Assembly (NCBI GenBank): GCA_025357175.1
Contig: JANXPS010000254.1
Coordinates: forward strand, 1 to 12,156
DNA from: Deltaproteobacteria bacterium
GTDB lineage: Bacteria; Desulfobacterota; Deferrimicrobia; Deferrimicrobiales; Deferrimicrobiaceae
Direction of reading: 5' to 3'
Length of the DNA stretch: 12,156 nt
Below the pieces are notes generated by a model. It saw nothing but the letters and a program-made list of their open reading frames with translations, ran no database searches and was not told the origin of the DNA. The translations under genes and the position numbers were made by a program. Positions 6,212-12,156 of this stretch are shown here, one piece after another; within the stretch, counting starts at the first letter, position 1, and the number at the start of each line of letters is the position of its first letter.

Positions 6212-8433
6212 CGGGGTGGCTGCTCGACCTCGTCGCGCGGCCCGCATCGATCGATCTCGTGTTCCGCACGGACGGCGGGGCGACGCACGCCCTCTCCGCG
6301 CCGTTCCTGCCGTCGTTCGTCGTGGCCGGCCGCAACATTCGACGCGAAACGGTGCTGGCGGCCGCACGCGCGTGGGGCTGCCGGGTGGGACGCGGCGAGG
6401 GAATCGAGATCTTTTCGGGCCGGGCGATTCCCGCCTGGCGATTGCGCGTGCCGGCATCCGGCCTTTTCACCCGCATCGTCCGGATGGCCGAGAACGAATT
6501 CTCGCCCGAGGCGCTATTCAACGCCGACATCTCGACAGAGCAGCAGTTCGCCTACGCGACCGGCCTCTACCCGCTGGCGCGCGCCCGCGTCGAGATCGAC
6601 GACGACGCCGTCGTGCGGGCGCACGAAGTGCTCGACGACCCGTGGGACGTCGAGGCCCCCCTGCCCGAACTGACCTTCGCGACGCTCCGGATCGAAGGGC
6701 GCGGCCACCCGGCGCACGGCCGCGACCGACCGTTGATGTTTTCAATCGACGGACGAACCGACGTGTTCGAGTGGTCCGGCGGCGGCGCCCTGCTGCGCGA
6801 CCTTTCGCGGCGGCTGCGGGAAGCCGACCCCGACCTGCTGGTCACCGAGTACGGCGACGACCACATCGTCCCGACGCTGCTGGCGCTGGCCGGCCGCTGC
6901 GGCGTCCCCTTCTCCCTCGACCGGCCGCTGGCGCGGTCGTCGAGCGATTCCCCCGGCGCGCGCAGCCCCATCCCCCCCCGCTCCTACTTCTCCTACGGGA
7001 AAGTCGTCTACCGGGCGGCGACCCACGCCGCCTTCGGCCGGTGGCACATCGACGCCCGCAACTCGTTCCTGTTCGGCGACACGGGCATGCCCGGCCTGAT
7101 CGAGCTGTCGCGGTTGTCCGGCATCCCGCTGCAACGGCTGGCGCGCTCCTCGCCCGGAACCGCCATCTCGGCGATGGAGGTCGCCCTGGCCATCTCGCGC
7201 GGCGTCCTCGTCCCGTTCAAGAAACGCGAGCCCGAAGATTTCAAGACCGGGCTGGCGCTCGTCGAAACCGACAAGGGGGGCTTGACCTACCTGCCGCGCC
7301 CCGGCGTGCGCGGAAACGTCGCCGAGCTCGACTTCGCCTCGATGTACCCGTCGCTGATGGATCGCTACAACATCTCGCCCGAGACGATCAACTGCGGCTG
7401 CTGCGATCCCGGCCTGCCCGTGCCCGGCATCGGCGCTCACACCTGCACCCGCCGGCGCGGCATCATCCCCGACACGCTGGCGCCGATCCTCGAAAAACGG
7501 CGTCTGCTGAAGGCCCGCCAGAAAGCGGCGCTGTCGCCCGGGGAAGCGGAGGCGTTCCGACGCCGGCAGACGGCGCTCAAGTGGCTGCTCGTCGTCTCGT
7601 TCGGCTTCCTGGGCTACCGCAACGCCCGCTTCGGCCGGATCGAGGCGCACGAGGCCGTCACCGCCTGGGGCCGCGAGAAACTGCTGATGGCGAAAGAGAT
7701 CGCCGAGCGCGAGGGATACGCCTTCCTGCACGGGTTGACCGACGCGATCTGGGTGACGCGAAACGGGGCGACGGACAACGACTACGAGGCGCTGCGCGAC
7801 GCGATCACTCTCGAAACGGAGATGCCGATCGCGCTCGAGGGAATCTACGACTGGATCGCCTTCCTGCCGTCCAGGCAGAACACGGCCGTGGCCGTTCCGA
7901 ACCGGTTCGTCGGCCTCTTCCGGCACGGTGAAATCAAGGTGCGCGGCATCGCGGTGCGCCGCTCCGACACGCCGCCCTTCGTCGCCGCCCTGCAGCGGGC
8001 TTTGCTCGACTCGCTGTCGAAAGCGGGCGGCTCCGCCGCGCTGCGCGCCCTGCGGCCCGAACTCGAAGCGTCGATCGAGGATGCGGTGCGCGAACTGCGC
8101 GAAGGCCGCGTGCCGCCCGAGGCGCTCGCGATCGCCCGGCGCATCTCGAAGGCGCCGGACCAATACGTCGCGAACACGGCCGCGGCGGCCGTGACGAGGG
8201 AACTGTGCGGGAGAGGGGTGGCGCTGCAACCGGGCGCGAAGATCCGCTATTTGCTGACAGCCGACGGAAACGCGTCCGGAAAGCTGCGCCGAACGGTCAA
8301 ATCGGCGGCCTTGCCGGGCGGGCGCGCCATGGGCTTCCTCGACGGAAGCGAATCGCCCGACCTCGGCAAGTACGAGGAACTGCTGCGCGAAGCCGGGGAA
8401 GAGCTGCTCTGGATCGCGCGGAACGCGTGCTAA
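6193..8433 (+). CDS. B-family DNA polymerase, PolB2-like, with altered catalytic and exonuclease motifs
   Basis: A 746-aa family B polymerase. Motif A is DFASMYPSL with the catalytic Asp380 kept. Motif B is K463-WLLVVSFGFLGY, where canonical K-x3-NSxYG has become VVSFG. Motif C is HGLTDAIW: the first Asp of DTDS is Leu515, while Asp517, equivalent to the essential one, is kept. Thumb-type sequences follow: KVRGIAVRRSDTPPF, then YVANTAAAAV and PGAKIRYLLT. The Exo I region reads ATLRIEG (163-169), lacking the Asp of FDIE, and no intact Exo II or III motif is visible, so proofreading appears lost. This matches PolB2, first described as inactivated and later reported as a damage-induced bypass polymerase in Sulfolobus (Dpo2). 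A translesion role under LexA is inferred. The frame is open far upstream, but that overlaps cassette genes; ATG 6193 is where the protein begins. It overlaps the preceding gene by 19 bp. Confidence 0.88.
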   Translation: MPPRTLTGWLLDLVARPASIDLVFRTDGGATHALSAPFLPSFVVAGRNIRRETVLAAARAWGCRVGRGEGIEIFSGRAIPAWRLRVPASGLFTRIVRMAENEFSPEALFNADISTEQQFAYATGLYPLARARVEIDDDAVVRAHEVLDDPWDVEAPLPELTFATLRIEGRGHPAHGRDRPLMFSIDGRTDVFEWSGGGALLRDLSRRLREADPDLLVTEYGDDHIVPTLLALAGRCGVPFSLDRPLARSSSDSPGARSPIPPRSYFSYGKVVYRAATHAAFGRWHIDARNSFLFGDTGMPGLIELSRLSGIPLQRLARSSPGTAISAMEVALAISRGVLVPFKKREPEDFKTGLALVETDKGGLTYLPRPGVRGNVAELDFASMYPSLMDRYNISPETINCGCCDPGLPVPGIGAHTCTRRRGIIPDTLAPILEKRRLLKARQKAALSPGEAEAFRRRQTALKWLLVVSFGFLGYRNARFGRIEAHEAVTAWGREKLLMAKEIAEREGYAFLHGLTDAIWVTRNGATDNDYEALRDAITLETEMPIALEGIYDWIAFLPSRQNTAVAVPNRFVGLFRHGEIKVRGIAVRRSDTPPFVAALQRALLDSLSKAGGSAALRALRPELEASIEDAVRELREGRVPPEALAIARRISKAPDQYVANTAAAAVTRELCGRGVALQPGAKIRYLLTADGNASGKLRRTVKSAALPGGRAMGFLDGSESPDLGKYEELLREAGEELLWIARNAC

Positions 8434-8751
8434 CTAGTCCAGGTCGATGTCGCGCACCGGCTTCTCGGCCGGCTCGTCCTTCGCCTTTTCCATGAACGAC
8501 TTGAACAGCTTGTCCATCGCGGCGCCCCGCCCCTTGTCGGCCTCGACGATCTGCTTGAACTTTTCCTCGATGCGGGAAGATTCCTCGGCGAGCAGGCGTT
8601 CCGCATCCCTGAGTTCGGATGCCTTCCGCGCCGCCCCGGCCGGATCGCTCGTTTCGGTCACGACCGCCCGCACCGTGTCGACCGTGAGCTGCGTCCTGCA
8701 GCACGGGCACTCGATCTTGATGATGGTCTTGTTTTCCACCGGATCCGGCAT
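8434..8751 (-). CDS. Small CPCC-motif protein with a coiled-coil tail, function unknown
   Basis: A 105-aa acidic protein. The N-terminal part has a beta-rich segment around IECPCCRTQLTVD (13-25) with Cys15, Cys17 and Cys18; only this one cysteine cluster is present, so a complete zinc ribbon would need a second molecule. Residues 40-95 are rich in Ala, Glu, Lys and Arg and probably form a helix or coiled coil. The chosen ATG at 8751 has a GGGGG element seven bases upstream; the in-frame ATG at 8757 has no room for a ribosome site. The TAG (8436-8434) directly abuts the polymerase TAA, so the genes converge with no intergenic base. Similar short CPCC proteins of unknown function are common in deltaproteobacteria, from memory. 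Nothing ties it to the cassette other than position. Confidence 0.72.
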   Translation of the reverse strand: MPDPVENKTIIKIECPCCRTQLTVDTVRAVVTETSDPAGAARKASELRDAERLLAEESSRIEEKFKQIVEADKGRGAAMDKLFKSFMEKAKDEPAEKPVRDIDLD

Positions 8752-8783
8752 GGTCATACCCCCGTCAAGTCGATTCTATCGCG

Positions 8784-8798
8784 ATTCGGGGATCGAAT
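8784..8798. repeat. Short inverted repeat upstream of the CPCC gene
   Basis: ATTCG (8784-8788) and CGAAT (8794-8798) are perfect complements around GGGAT. It lies 33 bp upstream of the ATG at 8751, next to a TAGAAT that could be a -10 box on the minus strand. It could be an operator; there is no T-run to make it a terminator. Confidence 0.3.
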
Positions 8799-8815
8799 AA
8801 GCGCCGCAGCGGTCC

Positions 8816-8878
8816 CTATTTCACCTTGTGCGTAAACGTCTCGTGACCGGTGTGCACGACCCGCGTCCGAAGCTTCAT
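8816..8878 (-). CDS. Possible 20-aa small protein at the end of the cys operon
   Basis: A short minus-strand ORF begins 23 bases after the cysN stop. It encodes a 20-residue basic peptide rich in His, Thr and Lys (MKLRTRVVHT at the N-terminus). It is preceded by a very strong Shine-Dalgarno sequence (GGGGGGAGGA, 8895-8886) seven bases from the ATG, better than most ribosome sites in the window. That is the only support for translation; there is no recognised family and no further extension in any frame. It could be a real small protein, a remnant of a lost gene, or chance in a purine-rich stretch. Confidence 0.3.
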   Translation of the reverse strand: MKLRTRVVHTGHETFTHKVK

Positions 8879-8901
8879 TATCCGATCCTCCCCCCTTTTT
8901 T

Positions 8902-10485
8902 TCAGATCGAGATCTCGCCGCCGCCGTTTCCCCCAGGGTTCGTTACGGGCGGCTTTCCGGCGTACAGCACGATGTTTGCGCGGTCGCCCGACCGTGCGAA
9001 TTCGAAGCCGAGCGAGTGGGACCATGCCAAACGCGCCACCGGGGCGACCTGCGAGGCGTCGCGCAGCCGGAACAGCACCCGGTTCCCCCGCGAGAGAGCG
9101 TCGAGGAACAAGGCCGAAACGTCGAATTCGACATCACTCCCCTCGCGCGAAAGGTCCACGAGATTCCCCTCGTCCCCGTCAAAAAACGCCCGTTCGAGGT
9201 CGATCCGCCGCCCCTGGATCCCCGCCTCGTCGGACAGCGACCGGACGATCCCCCCGCCCCCGATGTGGTATCCGTCCTCCAGCACGAAGCGGCCGAGGCG
9301 CGCGTTATCCTCGAACCGGTCGGCGGCGACGTCGGATTTGAGGGAGAGCAGGACCGTGCCCACCTCGGCGGGATGGAGCGACGCGGCATTGCGCTCGACC
9401 ACCTCGAGCGTCGACGCGTCGAGCCGCTCCTCGATCGCGACCACGGTCGCCTGCACTTCGGCGGTCGCCAGCTTCAGCGTGTAGGTTTTCCCGGCGGCAA
9501 GCGGATTCTCGGCCAGCCAGAACACGCTCGCCCTGATTTCCCTCGCACCTACGGGCAACCGGTCGGCGAGGGCGATCACCTCCCCCCGCTCCACGAACAG
9601 CTCGTCGACCGTCGTAACGCCGACGCACTCCCCGGACCCGGCCGTGACCAGATCGGGCCTCCCCCACTTCTCGACCGTCGCGATTCGCGTCCGTTTGCCG
9701 GAGGGCTGAAAGATCACCGGGTCGCCGGGACGCACCGATCCCGATTCGATCCGCCCCGCGTAGATCCGCCGACCGTCCCACATGTAGACGTCCTGCACCG
9801 GGAGACGCAGCGGAAGCTCATCGTCCACGCCGGCGTCGTCGAACGTGTCGAGCGCCTCGAGCACGGTCGGCCCCGCGTACCACGGGGTGTGGCCGAGCCG
9901 GGCCGCCATGTTCTCCCCTTCCCGCGCGGAGATGGGGATGACGAACGAGGGAACGATCCCGACCGCGTGCAGGAAGGCGCGGATGTCGTTCTCGACCGCG
10001 TGGAAGGTGGCCCGGTCGTAGCCCACGCTGTCCAGCTTGTTGACGGCCACGATCACCTGCCGGATGCCGAGAAGCGACAGCACGTAGGCGTGGCGGCGCG
10101 TCTGCTCGCGCACCCCTTCGGCACCGTCGACGAGCAGAATCGCCGCGTCGGCGCCAGCCGCGCCCGTGATCATGTTCTTCAGAAACTGCTTGTGTCCCGG
10201 CGCGTCGATGATGACGTAAGGGCGTTTCGCCGTCTTGAAGAAGGTCGACGCGGTGTCGATCGTGATGTTCTGGTCGCGCTCCTCCTCGAGCGCGTCCATC
10301 AGATAGGCGAACTCGAAGTCGCGCCCCTGGGCCTTGCAGGTGGCCTCGATCTCCCGGTACCGCACTTCGGGAATGCTTCCCGTGTCGTAGAAGAGCCGTC
10401 CGATCAGCGTCGACTTCCCGTGATCGACGTGACCGACGATGACGATCCTCAGGCCGATCGAAGTTCCCGTTTCGTTCGTCTCCAT
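8902..10485 (-). CDS. cysN: Sulfate adenylyltransferase subunit 1 (GTPase), CysN
   Basis: A 527-aa GTPase subunit of ATP sulfurylase. With CysD it makes APS from sulfate and ATP, using GTP hydrolysis to drive the reaction in the cytoplasm. GTPase motifs are G1 GHVDHGKS (18-25), G3 DAPGH (94-98) and G4 NKLD (149-152), followed by EF-Tu-like beta-barrel domains to about 414 (LGRFVLEDGYHIGGGGIV). An additional C-terminal region of about 110 residues (415-527) ends in a Gly-rich tail. E. coli CysN is 475 aa and ends sooner after this point; no APS kinase (CysC) P-loop is seen in the extension. The ATG overlaps the cysD stop by one base (TAATG), so the two subunits are translationally coupled. The frame is open upstream through cysD, but homology and the coupled start set the beginning at 10485. 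Confidence 0.95.
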   Translation of the reverse strand: METNETGTSIGLRIVIVGHVDHGKSTLIGRLFYDTGSIPEVRYREIEATCKAQGRDFEFAYLMDALEEERDQNITIDTASTFFKTAKRPYVIIDAPGHKQFLKNMITGAAGADAAILLVDGAEGVREQTRRHAYVLSLLGIRQVIVAVNKLDSVGYDRATFHAVENDIRAFLHAVGIVPSFVIPISAREGENMAARLGHTPWYAGPTVLEALDTFDDAGVDDELPLRLPVQDVYMWDGRRIYAGRIESGSVRPGDPVIFQPSGKRTRIATVEKWGRPDLVTAGSGECVGVTTVDELFVERGEVIALADRLPVGAREIRASVFWLAENPLAAGKTYTLKLATAEVQATVVAIEERLDASTLEVVERNAASLHPAEVGTVLLSLKSDVAADRFEDNARLGRFVLEDGYHIGGGGIVRSLSDEAGIQGRRIDLERAFFDGDEGNLVDLSREGSDVEFDVSALFLDALSRGNRVLFRLRDASQVAPVARLAWSHSLGFEFARSGDRANIVLYAGKPPVTNPGGNGGGEISI

Positions 10486-11288
10486 TACATGTACCCCTTC
10501 GCCCGAAGCTTCTGCATCGCGTAGGCGTTCTCCTGATCCTGTGCGCGGCCCGCCCGTTCCGGCGCCTTGATCGTGCGCAGTTCGTCGATGATCTCGGGTA
10601 CCGTCGCGGCGTTCGACTCGATCGGCCGGGTGCAGGGCATGCAGCCAAGCGACCGGAAGCGCTTCCCGTCCTTCGCGAAGTAGAGGGAGCAGATCTCGAT
10701 CTTCTCCCGCTCGATGTATTCCCAGATGTTCAGTTCGGTCCAGTGGAGGATCGGGTGGACGCGGACGTGCGTCCCGGGCGCGAAGTTCGTGTTGAACTGG
10801 TCCCACAGCTCGGGCGGCTGGTCCTTGTACGCCCACTCGAAGTTCTTGTCGCGCGGCGAGAAGACGCGTTCCTTCGCGCGGCTCCCCTCCTCGTCGCGGC
10901 GGATGCCCAGGAACAGGCCGTGGAAGTCGTGCTTCTCGATGATGCGCGAGAGGCCGTCGGTCTTCAGTTTTTCGCAGCAGACAAGACGCCCCTTGTCGGG
11001 GCCCATGCCCGCCGCGAGCGCCTCGCGGTTCTGCCCCACGATCAGGTTGGCGTCCCACTCCTTCGCCATCCGGTCGCGGTAGGCGATCATTTCCGGATAT
11101 TTGTAGTTCGTGTCGATGTGCACCAGCGGGAAGGGGATGCGCCCGAAGAACGCCTTCCGCGCCAGGTGGATCATCGTCGTGGAGTCCTTGCCGATGGAGT
11201 ACAGCATCGCGAGGTTCTCGAACTTGCGGTACGCCTCGCGGAAGATGTAGATGCTCTGCGCTTCTAGCGCATCCAGGTGGTCCGTCAT
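10485..11288 (-). CDS. cysD: Sulfate adenylyltransferase subunit 2, CysD
   Basis: A 267-aa catalytic subunit of ATP sulfurylase, in the PP-loop (adenine nucleotide alpha hydrolase) superfamily. The pyrophosphate loop is SIGKDS (31-36). The family blocks GIRRDEEGSRAKER (128-141) and HWTELNIWEYI (182-192) are present. It is shorter than E. coli CysD (302 aa) and differs by having Cys104-Cys105 (LVCCEKLKT) and Cys216-x2-Cys219 (GCMPC), a CC/CxxC arrangement like the [4Fe-4S] ligands of APS reductase; E. coli CysD has no cysteine pair at these places. The ATG at 11288 has GGAG (11299-11296) seven bases upstream. An upstream in-frame extension exists but has no family similarity. The stop overlaps cysN, and cysH lies 55 bp upstream in the same operon. 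Confidence 0.95.
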   Translation of the reverse strand: MTDHLDALEAQSIYIFREAYRKFENLAMLYSIGKDSTTMIHLARKAFFGRIPFPLVHIDTNYKYPEMIAYRDRMAKEWDANLIVGQNREALAAGMGPDKGRLVCCEKLKTDGLSRIIEKHDFHGLFLGIRRDEEGSRAKERVFSPRDKNFEWAYKDQPPELWDQFNTNFAPGTHVRVHPILHWTELNIWEYIEREKIEICSLYFAKDGKRFRSLGCMPCTRPIESNAATVPEIIDELRTIKAPERAGRAQDQENAYAMQKLRAKGYM

Positions 11289-11343
11289 CGCGTCGCTCCT
11301 TTTCGTCTCCGGCTGTCCGGTCGATCCTTCTTCCTGCGCTCGC

Positions 11344-12036
11344 CTACCGCCGGTGCAGGCCGCACTCCTTGTGTTCCGGGTTCTCCCACCACCAGCGTCC
11401 GGCTCGTTCGGTCTCGCCGGGGGCGACGGCCCGCGTGCACGGGGCGCACCCGATCGAGCGGTACCCCTGCGCATAGAGCCGGTTGACGGGAAGCCGGTTC
11501 GCCTCGGTGTAGGCGATCACGGCTTCTTCCGTCCAGTCGACGAGCGGGTTGATCTTCAGCATCCCGCCGTGCGCCGCGTCGCGCTCTATCGGCGCCACCC
11601 CCGTCCGGGTGACGGACTGCTCTCGCCGCATTCCCGTGACCCACCCCGACAGCCCGACAAGCGCCCGGTTCAGCGGTTCGACCTTCCGGATTCCGCAGCA
11701 CTCGTGCCGGTTGTCGAGCGATTCCCGGAAGGAGTAGAGTCCCTTTACCCGCTCCAGTTGCTCGACCGCCACCCGCTCCGGGAACTGCCAGTCGACCTTC
11801 AGGCCGTACCGCCAGGCCACCGCCTCGGCCACCTCGTACGTCTCCTCGTTGAGCCGCCCGGTGTCGAGGGCGAAGACCGGCAGCGTGATCCCCGCCTTCG
11901 AGGCGATGTCGATGATCGCGACGTCCTCCCTCGAGAAGGAGCTGGCGAGCGAAACCCGCCCGCCCGCCGCGGCGAACCCGGCCGAGAGGATCTCATCCGG
12001 CGTCGGGCGCTCTGAAAGGTACGGGATCTCCGGCAT
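11344..12036 (-). CDS. cysH: Assimilatory adenylyl-sulfate (APS) reductase, CysH
   Basis: A 230-aa thioredoxin-dependent reductase that converts APS to sulfite and AMP. Cys113-Cys114 (HECCGIRK) and Cys197-x2-Cys200 (GCAPC) supply the [4Fe-4S] cluster ligands that mark the APS-specific form, as opposed to the cluster-free PAPS enzyme of E. coli. The C-terminal ECGLH carries the catalytic Cys225. The substrate-binding block LASSFSREDV (30-39) and the ALDTGRL block (56-62) are also present. The absence of a cysC kinase here fits direct use of APS. The start at 12036 follows AAAAGGAG with a 6-base spacer; an in-frame ATG at 12060 overlaps the cysA stop (ATGA) and would add eight residues. Downstream are cysD and cysN. 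Confidence 0.95.
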   Translation of the reverse strand: MPEIPYLSERPTPDEILSAGFAAAGGRVSLASSFSREDVAIIDIASKAGITLPVFALDTGRLNEETYEVAEAVAWRYGLKVDWQFPERVAVEQLERVKGLYSFRESLDNRHECCGIRKVEPLNRALVGLSGWVTGMRREQSVTRTGVAPIERDAAHGGMLKINPLVDWTEEAVIAYTEANRLPVNRLYAQGYRSIGCAPCTRAVAPGETERAGRWWWENPEHKECGLHRR

Positions 12037-12042
12037 GACGGA

Positions 12043-12050
12043 CTCCTTTT
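12043..12050 (-). promoter_or_regulatory. Ribosome binding site of cysH
   Basis: AAAAGGAG on the minus strand ends six bases before ATG 12036. It decides in favour of this start over the in-frame ATG at 12060, which has only a weak AGGA nine bases upstream. Confidence 0.6.
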
Positions 12051-12056
12051 CGAAAC

Positions 12057-12156
12057 TCATATCTGGTAGTCCTGCGCGAACACGCGGACGTTTCGCAACC
12101 GGACCCACACCCGCTCGCCGAGCTGCACTTCCAGCGTTCGGTACTGCTCCCTTGTC
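12057..12156 (-). CDS. cysA: Sulfate ABC transporter ATP-binding protein CysA, C-terminal end (partial)
   Basis: The last 32 codons of a gene entering from the right edge. The residues REQYRTLEV, then GERVWVRLRNVRVF, match the closing strands of the TOBE domain that follows the ATPase in sulfate/molybdate importers. Together with cysH, cysD and cysN immediately downstream, sulfate import is the likely substrate. The ABC ATPase domain itself is not in the window, so the assignment rests on this short tail and context. Its TGA (12059-12057) overlaps the alternative cysH ATG at 12060. Confidence 0.65.
   Translation of the reverse strand, partial: TREQYRTLEVQLGERVWVRLRNVRVFAQDYQI

Noticed and set aside
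6072..7931. A 619-codon plus-strand open frame inside the polymerase gene
   Set aside because: Arg-rich low-complexity shadow in another frame of the polymerase.
6742..8229. A 495-codon minus-strand open frame antisense to the polymerase
   Set aside because: No recognisable motifs; typical antisense open frame in high-GC coding DNA.
9016..10524. A 502-codon plus-strand open frame opposite cysN
   Set aside because: Antisense shadow with no family similarity.
10486..11058. Extension of the cysN frame upstream through cysD
   Set aside because: The CysN family N-terminus begins at 10485 with a coupled TAATG start; the extension is a cysD shadow.
1..12156. tRNA, rRNA, CRISPR array, insertion sequence or attachment sites
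   Set aside because: No repeat-spacer pattern, transposase, tRNA-like fold or long terminal repeats were seen on either strand by eye.

Overview
The window is very GC-rich (third codon positions almost always G or C) and gene-dense. Its content points to a deltaproteobacterial-type bacterium (Desulfobacterota / Geobacter-like relatives): PAS-rich two-component systems, an assimilatory APS-reductase sulfate operon, and a LexA-headed cassette with a bacterial B-family polymerase. The taxonomic placement is inference from gene content, not a measured result.

Layout. (1) 1-4469, minus strand: two-component signalling. From the right, a soluble PAS-PAS-HisKA_3-HATPase sensor kinase (3002-4469) overlaps by 4 bp a NarL/FixJ-type response regulator (2370-3005). 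After a 111-bp gap with a GTAGGTAT/ATCCCTAC palindrome comes a second, membrane-bound Cache-PAS-HisKA kinase that runs off the left edge (1-2258). The first kinase has a one-base frameshift near 3680 in the sequence as given. (2) 4470-4577: a divergent promoter region with a 9-bp direct repeat and a clear dyad overlapping the -10 element and abutting the lexA start codon. (3) 4578-8433, plus strand: a tightly packed four-gene cassette of lexA, a RecA-fold protein lacking its ATPase residues, a 124-aa protein of unknown function, and a B-family DNA polymerase of the PolB2 kind with altered motifs. (4) 8434-8751, minus strand: a small CPCC protein whose stop codon abuts the polymerase stop. (5) 8816-12156, minus strand: a sulfate assimilation operon reading cysA (C-terminal end only), cysH, cysD, cysN, possibly followed by a 20-codon small ORF.

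How it works together. The plus-strand cassette looks like a self-regulated SOS module. LexA would sit on its own dyad, and on damage would be self-cleaved and release three coupled genes: a RecA-like accessory protein, a small partner and a specialised polymerase. This layout parallels lexA-imuA-imuB-dnaE2 mutagenesis cassettes but uses a B-family polymerase instead of DnaE2/ImuB. It is the most interesting content of the window. The cys operon would import sulfate (CysA), activate it to APS (CysDN) and reduce it to sulfite (CysH). The signalling genes show no obvious functional link to either block.
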